From Prosthecobacter fusiformis (GTDB lineage Bacteria; Verrucomicrobiota; Verrucomicrobiia; Verrucomicrobiales; Verrucomicrobiaceae): a stretch of 64,000 nucleotides of DNA. The notes beneath the pieces were generated by a model. It did no database searches. It was given only the letters and a program-made list of their open reading frames with translations, and had not been told where the DNA came from. The position numbers and the translations under genes are program-made. The stretch covers positions 744,001-808,000 of the forward strand of contig NZ_SOCA01000001.1 in NCBI RefSeq assembly GCF_004364345.1. Direction: 5' to 3'. This document shows positions 25,641 to 32,704 of the stretch, piece after piece. Positions within the stretch are counted from its first letter, which is position 1. Each line of letters starts with the position of its first letter.

Positions 25641-26717
25641 TTGAACGATTTTCTCTCCATCGAAAAGGTATCCAAACACTTCGGCCCGCTGAAGGCGGTG
25701 GACGAGGTGACATTGCAGATCAGCCAGGGGGAGATTTTTTCTCTACTGGGGCCGAGTGGTTGCGGCAAGACGACGCTGCTGAAGATGCTGGCGGGTTTCG
25801 AGAAGCCGGATGAGGGGCGGCTCATACTGAACGGTGAGGAAATGACGGCGCTGCCGCCGGAGCGGAGGCCGGTGAATACGGTGTTTCAAAACTATGCTCT
25901 GTTTCCGCATTTGAGCGTGTGGGAGAACATCGCCTTTGGCCTGCGCATCGCAGGGAAGGCGAAGGGGGAAATCAAGGAAGCGGTGGAACGGATGCTGGGG
26001 CTGATTCAACTGGGTGATCATGCGCGTAAACGCCCTGCACAACTGAGCGGCGGACAGCGGCAGCGGGTGGCGATCGCCCGGGCGCTGGTGAATGAGCCGA
26101 AGGTGCTGCTGCTGGATGAGCCTCTGGCGGCACTGGATCTGAAGCTGCGGCAGCATATGCTGGCGGAGCTGCAGTCCATCCATGCGCAGGTGGGGACTAC
26201 CTTTATCTATGTGACTCATGACCAGGGGGAGGCGCTGAGCCTGAGCCATCGCATCGCGGTGATGGAGGCGGGACGAGTCTCGCAAGTGGACAGTCCGCGC
26301 GGACTTTATGAGGCACCGACGACGAGCTTTGTGGCCGGGTTCATCGGCGATGCAAACTTTTTGGAAGCGACGGTGGAGGAGCCTCAATCCGGCGGGTTTG
26401 TACGGGTGAAGATGGAGGGGATGGACAGTCCGCTGGTGGTGGGTCAGGCGGGCCTCCGCGTGGGCGACCGCGTGCGGGTGATGATACGGCCGGAAAAGCT
26501 GCACCTGACTCTGGAGCGGCCTTTGAGCCATCAACGCGTGAACATTGCGAAGACGCGGATCGAGGAGGTCACTTACTTTGGCCCGCATATGAAGCTGCAG
26601 ACGCGCAGCGGCGGGCAGAGACTGCACATCCAGCAATCCACCCGCGAGGCTCTGCTGACGGTGGGAACGGAGGCGTGGATGAGCTTTGCGCCGGAGGCGG
26701 GGAGGGTGGTGGATTGA
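25641..26717 (+). CDS. PotA-like ABC transporter ATP-binding protein
   Basis: The product is 358 residues. It energises uptake of polyamines or a related solute; the closest family is spermidine/putrescine PotA. Walker A G-P-S-G-C-G-K-T lies at 37-44, the Q-loop in V-F-Q-N-Y-A-L-F-P-H, signature L-S-G-G-Q-R-Q near 135, Walker B L-L-L-D-E-P-L and the H-loop T-H-D. A C-terminal TOBE domain follows (about 280-358). The only reachable start is a TTG at 25641, without a clear ribosome-binding site. The matching permease is 478 bases downstream, separated by repeats and a tiny gene. No second permease or binding protein is nearby. Confidence 0.9.
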   Translation: MNDFLSIEKVSKHFGPLKAVDEVTLQISQGEIFSLLGPSGCGKTTLLKMLAGFEKPDEGRLILNGEEMTALPPERRPVNTVFQNYALFPHLSVWENIAFGLRIAGKAKGEIKEAVERMLGLIQLGDHARKRPAQLSGGQRQRVAIARALVNEPKVLLLDEPLAALDLKLRQHMLAELQSIHAQVGTTFIYVTHDQGEALSLSHRIAVMEAGRVSQVDSPRGLYEAPTTSFVAGFIGDANFLEATVEEPQSGGFVRVKMEGMDSPLVVGQAGLRVGDRVRVMIRPEKLHLTLERPLSHQRVNIAKTRIEEVTYFGPHMKLQTRSGGQRLHIQQSTREALLTVGTEAWMSFAPEAGRVVD

Positions 26718-26736
26718 GGGGGAGCGAGGGGTTCGT

Positions 26737-26828
26737 GTGTCGCGCTGCGACACCGTTTGAATTTCGAGGTGCTGCGGGATCTTTCCGGCCTTGAAAGGCC
26801 GGGCTAATGGACGGCTGCCGCGCTGCGG
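26737..26828. repeat. Palindromic repeat cluster between the ABC ATPase and permease genes
   Basis: Three dyads lie within 92 bases: GTGTCGC-GCT-GCGACAC (26737-26753), CCGGCCTT-GA-AAGGCCGG (26785-26802) and CCGC-GCT-GCGG (26818-26828). The loop GCT is shared by the first and third. They resemble short palindromic intergenic elements rather than a single terminator, since no U-run follows. Confidence 0.55.
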
Positions 26829-26946
26829 AAAAGAGGTTTGTCGTCCAGTCTTCAGCAGATGATGATTCGATTTTTTGCTCACCAGGAAGTTCCAGTATGC
26901 ATTGTCTAGTGCTTGCATGCTTGGGCTTGAGAATTAAGGTGCCTCA

Positions 26947-27087
26947 ATGAATCCACCTCCAGAAGCTGAGTCTCCTGAAGATATTCTCGCCGAAGTTATC
27001 CGGCGCGATGAGGAGATGGAGAATGCGCTCGTGAAGCCGCTCACCTTGGATGAATTTTGGGCAACAGTGGCGAAGGGCGGAGATTGA
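26947..27087 (+). CDS. 46-residue antitoxin-like small protein
   Basis: This gene is too short for ordinary gene finders. ATG at 26947 is preceded by AAGGTG five bases upstream, one of the better ribosome-binding sites in the window. The product is acidic and helical: an N-terminal N-P-P-P-E-A-E-S-P-E-D-I-L, then A-E-V-I-R-R-D-E-E-M-E-N, and a C-terminal K-P-L-T-L-D-E-F-W-A. That layout resembles the small addiction-module antitoxins that end in a short x-x-T-x-E-E-x segment, but the match is by eye and weak. No toxin gene follows; an inverted repeat begins seven bases after the stop. Confidence 0.5.
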   Translation: MNPPPEAESPEDILAEVIRRDEEMENALVKPLTLDEFWATVAKGGD

Positions 27088-27093
27088 AATTGG

Positions 27094-27161
27094 CACGCAA
27101 AGCTACTAAGACGCAAAGAAAAGAATGACTCCTGCTGGTTTGCGTCTTGCGGATTTGCGTG
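27094..27161. repeat. Imperfect inverted repeat of GCAAA units
   Basis: The left arm 27094-27117 reads CACGCAAA, six bases, AAGACGCAAA. The right arm 27139-27161 reads TTTGCGTCTT, six bases, TTTGCGTG, so the two arms pair across a 21-base loop. Similar GCAAAG-rich elements are common near small mobile or addiction-type genes in many environmental bacteria (recalled, not searched). It could serve as a terminator for the tiny gene upstream. Confidence 0.6.
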
Positions 27162-27194
27162 ATGTTTTCCGATCTATAAACTAAACCCCTTTCA

Positions 27195-28019
27195 ATGAAA
27201 TCCCGCCGTGAACTTTTGCTGACGCTGCCTTCACTGGGCTGGCTGGGGGTGTTTTTTGCGCTGCCTTGTGTGCTCATCGTAGCACTGGCGTTTCGGGAGA
27301 GTGATCTGCGTGGCGGGGTGGGTGAGGGATGGACTTTGGCAACGGTGCGGCTGCTGGTGGAGGGGGACTATCTGGCGGTGGTGTGGAGCACGCTGTGGAT
27401 GAGCATGGTGACGACGGTGCTCTGCATGGCGCTGGCGCTGCCGGTGTGCTGGGCACTGGCAAGGATGAGCGCGGGGTGGCGGCAGGGGGTGCTGCTGCTG
27501 GTGGTGGTGCCTTTCCTAACCAACTTTATCATTCGCATCTTTGCCTGGAGGTCGCTGTTGCACCCGGAAGGGGTCATCAAACAGGGGCTCGTATGGCTGG
27601 GGCTGGCCACGGATGATACGATGCTGCTGAACAATGCGGGGGCGGTGCTGCTGGTGATGGTGTATACCCAGCTGCCCTTTGCCATCCTGCCGCTCTACGC
27701 GGCGGCGGAGAAATTCGACTTCAGCCTGGTGGATGCGGCGAGGGATCTGGGAGCAACGAAGTGGCAGGCTTTTCGGAAGGTTTTTATACCGGGGATCTGG
27801 CGGGGCTTGATCTCGGCGGTCGTGATCGTTTTTGTCTGCTCGCTGGGGCAGTATGTGATTCCGAAATTCGTCGGTGGCACGGGCAATGAGATGATCGGCA
27901 ACAAGATCGAGCAACGGGCTTTCAGCGACCGTAATCTGCCGCTGGCGAGTGCGCTGTCTGGAGCGCTGCTGCTGGTGGTGCTGGTGCCGACTTTGCTGCT
28001 GGGGCGCAGGCGTGAGTGA
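27195..28019 (+). CDS. PotB-like ABC transporter permease
   Basis: The product is 274 residues with about six transmembrane helices (for example near 10-33, 63-88, 97-118, 146-167, 203-224 and 250-268). The permease signature for ATPase contact is visible as A-A-R-D-L-G-A-T-K-W-Q-A-F-R-K-V-F-I-P, matching the E-A-A-x-x-x-G loop with an alanine-to-asparagine-free variant. It is of the PotB/spermidine type. It should pair with the ATPase at 25641. A PotC-type partner and a periplasmic PotD protein are missing from the window, so the importer is incomplete here. Confidence 0.88.
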   Translation: MKSRRELLLTLPSLGWLGVFFALPCVLIVALAFRESDLRGGVGEGWTLATVRLLVEGDYLAVVWSTLWMSMVTTVLCMALALPVCWALARMSAGWRQGVLLLVVVPFLTNFIIRIFAWRSLLHPEGVIKQGLVWLGLATDDTMLLNNAGAVLLVMVYTQLPFAILPLYAAAEKFDFSLVDAARDLGATKWQAFRKVFIPGIWRGLISAVVIVFVCSLGQYVIPKFVGGTGNEMIGNKIEQRAFSDRNLPLASALSGALLLVVLVPTLLLGRRRE

Positions 28020-28041
28020 GGAAGTGGGAGCGGACTTTTAG

Positions 28042-28075
28042 ACAGGATTGACAAGATTTTCAGGATTTACAGGAT
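28042..28075 (+). repeat. Short degenerate ACAGGATT tandem repeat
   Basis: Four units at 9-10-base spacing: ACAGGATTG, ACAAGATTTT, CAGGATTT, ACAGGATGG. A related sequence in opposite orientation lies at 11028-11047 (TTTACAGGATTAACAAGATT on the minus strand). The element sits between the permease and esterase genes. Confidence 0.55.
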
Positions 28076-28118
28076 GGGGATTGGCTGGGAGTGTGGAGGG
28101 CATCCAACCCACCTGCCC

Positions 28119-28961
28119 ATGCGCCTGCGTATTTCCTTTTTTCTATCCCTTCTTTTGACCACCTGCAGCCTAGCGGCTGAGATACCGGAGGCGCTGCCGC
28201 TTTGGGAAAAAGGCGCGCCGGGATCCGAGGCGCGAAAGGATGAGGCGGAGCAAACGGAGGGCAAGAATGTGGTGAATGTGCACAATCCTTCGATCACGCC
28301 TTTCATCCCGACGAAGGATGCGACGGGGGTAGCGGTGATCATTGCACCGGGCGGGGGACATTCGAAGCTGTGCCTGGGGCATGAGGGGTATGCGCTGGCG
28401 GAGTGGTTTCAGCAGCGCGGTATCGCAGCCTTCGTTTTGAAATACCGGTTAGCCCGTGAGAAGGACAGCACCTATACGATCCAGGATCATGCCATGGCGG
28501 ATATGCGCCGGGCTATCCGAACCGTTCGGGCAGGGGCAAAGGAATGGGGCATCAACCCGGAGCGCATTGGCGTGATGGGATTTTCCGCTGGTGGGGAGCT
28601 GGCAGCGTTTGCGGCGATGAAGAATGATGCGGGACAGGCGGATGCGGCAGATGTGATCGAGAGGGCGAGCAGCCGGCCGGACTTTCAGGCGCTGATTTAT
28701 CCGGGTACCTCCGGCCTTTTTTCGGCAGAAAAGGGCATGCCGCCGCTGTTCATTGCCTGCGGCTATGGCGACCGGCCGGACATCGCGGAAGGTATGGCCA
28801 CGCTTTATTTGAAGTATAAGGCCGCCGGGGTGAAGGCGGAACTGCACATCTATAGCAATGCAGGCCATGGCTTTGGGTATAAGCCGGACACGAACACGGC
28901 TGCGGGGCGCTGGCCGGAGAGGTTCACCGAGTGGCTGACGAATAGCGGGCTGATGAAGTAG
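28119..28961 (+). CDS. Secreted alpha/beta-hydrolase (acetylxylan esterase-like)
   Basis: I chose the ATG at 28119 (MRLRISFFLS), which begins a signal peptide ending S-L-A-A near residue 20; an in-frame start at 28074 would add 15 residues ahead of it. The product is 280 residues. The fold marks are the oxyanion block A-P-G-G-G-H-S, nucleophile elbow G-F-S-A-G-G-E, and catalytic histidine in N-A-G-H-G-F-G-Y. Family knowledge: such esterases remove acetyl groups from plant or algal polysaccharides. It lies upstream of, and co-directional with, the DUF1501 operon. Confidence 0.85.
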   Translation: MRLRISFFLSLLLTTCSLAAEIPEALPLWEKGAPGSEARKDEAEQTEGKNVVNVHNPSITPFIPTKDATGVAVIIAPGGGHSKLCLGHEGYALAEWFQQRGIAAFVLKYRLAREKDSTYTIQDHAMADMRRAIRTVRAGAKEWGINPERIGVMGFSAGGELAAFAAMKNDAGQADAADVIERASSRPDFQALIYPGTSGLFSAEKGMPPLFIACGYGDRPDIAEGMATLYLKYKAAGVKAELHIYSNAGHGFGYKPDTNTAAGRWPERFTEWLTNSGLMK

Positions 28962-29026
28962 CTTGACCGATTATTGGCAAATTGGTTAGAACGCTCCTGC
29001 TGCGGTCGTCTATGTCCGCAGCAAAG

Positions 29027-30421
29027 ATGAACACTGATTTCCAAATTCCTTTATCGAGACGCCGATTCATTGGCGGGACGGGTGTGGGGTTGTCAAGTGT
29101 GGCGTTTTCGCAGCTGCTGGGATCGGAAAGCCTGGAGGTACAGCGCTCGCACTTTCCGGCGAAGGCCAAGCGGGTCATCTGGCTCTTCATGCATGGGGGG
29201 CCGAGCCATGTGGATCTGCTGGACCCGAAACCGGAGCTGATCCGCCATGCAGGCAAGCCGTTACCGGAAAGCTTTGGCCCGGTGGAGACTCGGAGAAAGG
29301 TGGCGCAGAATCCTCTACTGGGGCCAGTGAAGCCATTTCGTGCGCACGGGCAGAGCGGCATCGAGATCAGCGATTTCCTTCCTCATATGGCGGAGCTGGC
29401 GGATGAGATGTGCGTGATCCGAAGCTGCCATGGAGACAGCGTGAACCATCCGCAATCTGTCTACCAGATGAACACAGGATCCATCCTGATGGGCAAGCCG
29501 AGCCTGGGGAGCTGGGTGGCGTATGGGCTAGGATCGGACAATCAAAACATGCCCTCTTTTGTGGTGTTGCCGGATCCCGGCGGCGGACTGAAGGGCGGCC
29601 CCCCGGCGTGGGGCAATGGATTCCTGCCGGCCACGTATCAGGGCACGACCATGAGGCCGGGTGAAAACCCGATCCTGCACCTGAATCCGGCCCATGACCG
29701 CAGTCCGGAGCGGCAGCGGGCGACGCTGGATCTGGTGAACCGGTTCAATGCGCTGCATCAGGCGGAGCGCGGGGCTGATACGCATCTGGATGCCCGTATC
29801 CGCGCTTATGAGCTGGCTTTTAGAATGCAGACAGCCGCACCGGATGCGGTGGATCTGTCAGAGGAATCGGAAGCGACGAAAAACCTCTACGGACTGGACG
29901 ATCCGGTCACGAAGGAGTTCGGCACGCGCTGCCTGCTGGCGCGGCGCATGATCGAACGCGGGGTGCGTTTTGTACAGCTTTACTCCGGTGATACGAATGG
30001 CTGGGATGCACATGAGGATGTGCTGAAAAACCACACCGAATACTGTGCCCGAACAGACAAACCGGTGGCGGGTCTGATCCGCGATCTTAAACAACGCGGG
30101 CTGCTGGAAGATACATTGGTCATCTGGGGCGGTGAGTTTGGACGCATGCCGATGAGCGAGAAAGGCGTGGGTCGCGATCACAATCCCTGGGGTTACTCCA
30201 CGGTCTTTTTTGGTGCCGGAGTAAAGACCGGGCATGTGCATGGGGCCACGGACGACATCGGCCTGCGAGCGGTGGAGGACAAGGTGCATGTGCATGATCT
30301 GCATGCGACTATTCTGCATCTTCTGGGGATGGATCATGAGAGCCTGACCTTTCGCCACAACGGTCGCGACGAGCGGTTAACGGATGTAGCCGGCCATGTG
30401 GTGAAAGGAATTCTCGCCTGA
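29027..30421 (+). CDS. DUF1501 family Tat-exported protein
   Basis: The likely start is the ATG at 29027 (MNTDFQIPL); an ATG at 29012 is equally near. The product is 464 residues. A twin-arginine signal L-S-R-R-R-F-I-G-G opens it, so it is exported folded. DUF1501 has an alkaline-phosphatase/sulfatase-related fold; visible marks are F-M-H-G-G-P-S-H-V-D, S-C-H-G-D-S-V-N-H, N-G-W-D-A-H-E-D and W-G-G-E-F-G-R-M-P. The role is unknown. In Planctomycetota and Verrucomicrobiota it is almost always next to a DUF1549/DUF1553 gene, as here (5 bases apart), suggesting a joint extracytoplasmic function. Confidence 0.9.
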   Translation: MNTDFQIPLSRRRFIGGTGVGLSSVAFSQLLGSESLEVQRSHFPAKAKRVIWLFMHGGPSHVDLLDPKPELIRHAGKPLPESFGPVETRRKVAQNPLLGPVKPFRAHGQSGIEISDFLPHMAELADEMCVIRSCHGDSVNHPQSVYQMNTGSILMGKPSLGSWVAYGLGSDNQNMPSFVVLPDPGGGLKGGPPAWGNGFLPATYQGTTMRPGENPILHLNPAHDRSPERQRATLDLVNRFNALHQAERGADTHLDARIRAYELAFRMQTAAPDAVDLSEESEATKNLYGLDDPVTKEFGTRCLLARRMIERGVRFVQLYSGDTNGWDAHEDVLKNHTEYCARTDKPVAGLIRDLKQRGLLEDTLVIWGGEFGRMPMSEKGVGRDHNPWGYSTVFFGAGVKTGHVHGATDDIGLRAVEDKVHVHDLHATILHLLGMDHESLTFRHNGRDERLTDVAGHVVKGILA

Positions 30422-30426
30422 CCGTG

Positions 30427-32241
30427 ATGAAGACTCTGTGGTTACTACTGCTGCTGGTTCTGGCGATGTCGCCAGCCCATGGGCGTGCCATTCGCGCTTC
30501 CGCTGATCCGGTGAAAGATGAACCCCCCATCACGGCCAAGGAAAGAGAACACTGGGCCTTCCAGCCGCTGCCTGCCGAGTGCGGTGAATCGTCCTCTGGC
30601 AAACTGGATGCGCTGATCCAGCTGCGGCTGGCCGCGGTAGGGATGAAACAATCCCCACAAGCGGATGCGGCCACTTTGATTCGGCGGATTACCTTTGATC
30701 TGATCGGCCTGCCACCTTCACCGGAGGAAAGCGTCGCGTTTGAAAAGGCATTCAAAGAAAGGCCAAGCGCAGCGGTGGAATCTATGGTGGACAGGCTGCT
30801 GGCAAGCCCGCTGTATGGTGAGCACTGGGCGCAGTGGTGGCTGGACATCGCCCGCTTCGCCGAGACGGACGGTTTTGAGCATGACCGGGAACGCAACCGC
30901 GCCTGGCAATACCGGGATTGGGTGATCACAGCCCTGAACAAGGACCAGCCGTTCGATGACTTCGTACAGCAGCAGATCGCCGGAGACCTGTTGCCAGAGG
31001 GAGAGGAGGTGGCCACAGGCTTTCTGTTTTCCGGCCCGGATATGCCGGACCTAAACAACCAGGATGAACGGCGTCATGTGGTGCTGAACGAGATCACCAG
31101 CACGGTGGGATCCGCCCTCCTTGGCCTAACCATTGGTTGTGCACAGTGTCATGACCATGCTTACGATCCGATAAGCCAGGCGGACTTTTACCGGCTGCGT
31201 GCCTTTTTCAATAAAGCGGTCGTGCCTAAGAGTGACCGCCAACTCGGCCCGTCGGTACGTGAATATACGGAAGGGGTTCCGGCCAGCATGGTGTACGTGA
31301 GGGGAGACTTCAGGCGGCCAGGATCTGAAATTCAGCCGGGGTTTCCACGGATCGGAGGCGGTCTGAATGAAAACACAGAAGACCGCACAGGTCTGGCACG
31401 ATGGATCACGCGCGAGGACAATGTTCTTTTCCTGCGGACGACGGTGAACCGGATCTGGCAGCAGCATTTTGGCCGTCCGCTGGCGCCCACTCCAGGGGAC
31501 CTGGGGCTGCAAAGCGAAGACCCCGCGAATCCGGAGCTGCTAAGCTGGCTGGCAGGCCAGCTGCCACGCCAGGGGTGGAGCTTAAAAAGGCTGCACAAAC
31601 TTATCCTGATGTCCGAGACGTATCAGCAGGCCACCCAACCGCCCGCCATGGATGAGGCGGCGGTGAATCTGTATGCGGCGATGCCGCGACGTCGGCTCAG
31701 TGGTGAGATGCTGCGCGATGCAATGCTGAGTGTCACCGGACAGATCAACCTGAAAGCGGGCGGGCCCGGGGTGCATCTACCGCTGCCCAAAGAAGTGAGC
31801 GGCACGCTGCTGAAAAAGCAGTCTTCCAAGACGGACGATCCCGCCGAGCAACGCCGGCGCAGCATTTATGTCTTTGCGCGCCGCAATGCCCGCCAGCCTA
31901 TCTTTGAGCTGTTTGACCGCCCGGACGCGCTGGCGAGCTGCTCGCTCCGGCAGCAGTCCACCACAGCCCCTCAGGCGCTGCTGCTGATGAATTCGGAATT
32001 CAGCCAGGAGATGGCCGACGCCCTGGCACGTCAGGCTCTTGAAAAACATTCATCGGATACTGGAGCGGTCATCTCCTGGGTAATTGAGAGGTGTTTTTCG
32101 CGGCGGCCTTCTTCCCAAGAGGTGCAGTTGGGTCAGGTATTCATCCAAGAACAGACGGTACTGACGGGGAGTTTTGCAGAGGCAGTGGCGGATTATTGTC
32201 TGGCGGTGTTGAATGCGAATGAGTTCGTCTATATAGACTGA
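30427..32241 (+). CDS. DUF1549/DUF1553 (PSD1-type) secreted protein, compact form
   Basis: The ATG at 30427 (MKTLWLLLLL) follows a GTG by three bases. The product is 604 residues with a signal peptide (about 1-19). DUF1549 covers about 45-270 (L-I-R-R-I-T-F-D-L-I-G-L-P-P-S-P; L-Y-G-E-H-W-A-Q-W-W-L-D). It contains C-A-Q-C-H-D-H, a haem-c-like C-x-x-C-H site near residue 240. DUF1553 covers about 315-600 (T-V-N-R-I-W-Q-Q-H-F-G-R). It lacks the N-terminal planctomycete cytochrome domain and most of the usual middle insert, so it is short for the family (often 700-1100). It is paired with DUF1501 upstream; the function is unknown. Confidence 0.9.
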   Translation: MKTLWLLLLLVLAMSPAHGRAIRASADPVKDEPPITAKEREHWAFQPLPAECGESSSGKLDALIQLRLAAVGMKQSPQADAATLIRRITFDLIGLPPSPEESVAFEKAFKERPSAAVESMVDRLLASPLYGEHWAQWWLDIARFAETDGFEHDRERNRAWQYRDWVITALNKDQPFDDFVQQQIAGDLLPEGEEVATGFLFSGPDMPDLNNQDERRHVVLNEITSTVGSALLGLTIGCAQCHDHAYDPISQADFYRLRAFFNKAVVPKSDRQLGPSVREYTEGVPASMVYVRGDFRRPGSEIQPGFPRIGGGLNENTEDRTGLARWITREDNVLFLRTTVNRIWQQHFGRPLAPTPGDLGLQSEDPANPELLSWLAGQLPRQGWSLKRLHKLILMSETYQQATQPPAMDEAAVNLYAAMPRRRLSGEMLRDAMLSVTGQINLKAGGPGVHLPLPKEVSGTLLKKQSSKTDDPAEQRRRSIYVFARRNARQPIFELFDRPDALASCSLRQQSTTAPQALLLMNSEFSQEMADALARQALEKHSSDTGAVISWVIERCFSRRPSSQEVQLGQVFIQEQTVLTGSFAEAVADYCLAVLNANEFVYID

Positions 32242-32244
32242 TCC

Positions 32245-32679
32245 ATGACACAACCCGTATCGCAACGTGGAGCCTTGCTGGCTAAAATCGGAGCCCTCTT
32301 GCAGGTGGCGCAGCTCATCGGGCTTGCGGCCACTTTGGCGACAATGAATGCGGCGGCGGGGAATTTTAATATTCAGCCGACTGCCACCGATGCCACGGTG
32401 GCCGAAGTGGCCAAGGCCAGCACGGTGATGAGCAATGCCACGCATTATCTTTTCTTCGGCACCGGCATCGCGGTCATCGGCATGATCATGGTGATCGTGG
32501 CAGCGACAGTTTACCGGTACCGGGCGAACTGGTTCTTCTGGTTCCTCTGCGTCTATGGAGGTGCCATGACGATCTCCTACATGTTTCCCTTCGGCCTGTT
32601 CTTTCTGATTTATGCGCTGACGAAAAGGAAAGAATTCGATCTGGATCCAGGCCCGCAACCTGGGACGCTGGTGAGGTGA
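32245..32679 (+). CDS. Small integral membrane protein, unknown
   Basis: The product is 144 residues and starts three bases after the DUF1549/1553 stop, so it is translationally linked. Three transmembrane segments are visible (about 14-36, 66-90 and 98-123), the last two close together, with a charged C-terminal tail (T-K-R-K-E-F-D-L-D-P-G-P). The first part has a MotA/TolQ-like small-residue look (A-K-I-G-A-L-L-Q-V-A-Q-L-I-G-L), but no family can be assigned. It may be a membrane partner of the exported DUF1501/1549 proteins. Confidence 0.7.
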   Translation: MTQPVSQRGALLAKIGALLQVAQLIGLAATLATMNAAAGNFNIQPTATDATVAEVAKASTVMSNATHYLFFGTGIAVIGMIMVIVAATVYRYRANWFFWFLCVYGGAMTISYMFPFGLFFLIYALTKRKEFDLDPGPQPGTLVR

Positions 32680-32704
32680 GGTGCCACGAGGCGGAACCAG
32701 GGCA

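Noticed and set aside
25743..26918. A 391-codon open frame on the minus strand
   Set aside because: It is antisense to the ABC ATPase gene. The translation is rich in His/Arg/Gln and has no recognisable domain.
27094..27161. A CRISPR-like repeat
   Set aside because: There are only two arms in opposite orientation and no spacer array; it is an inverted repeat.
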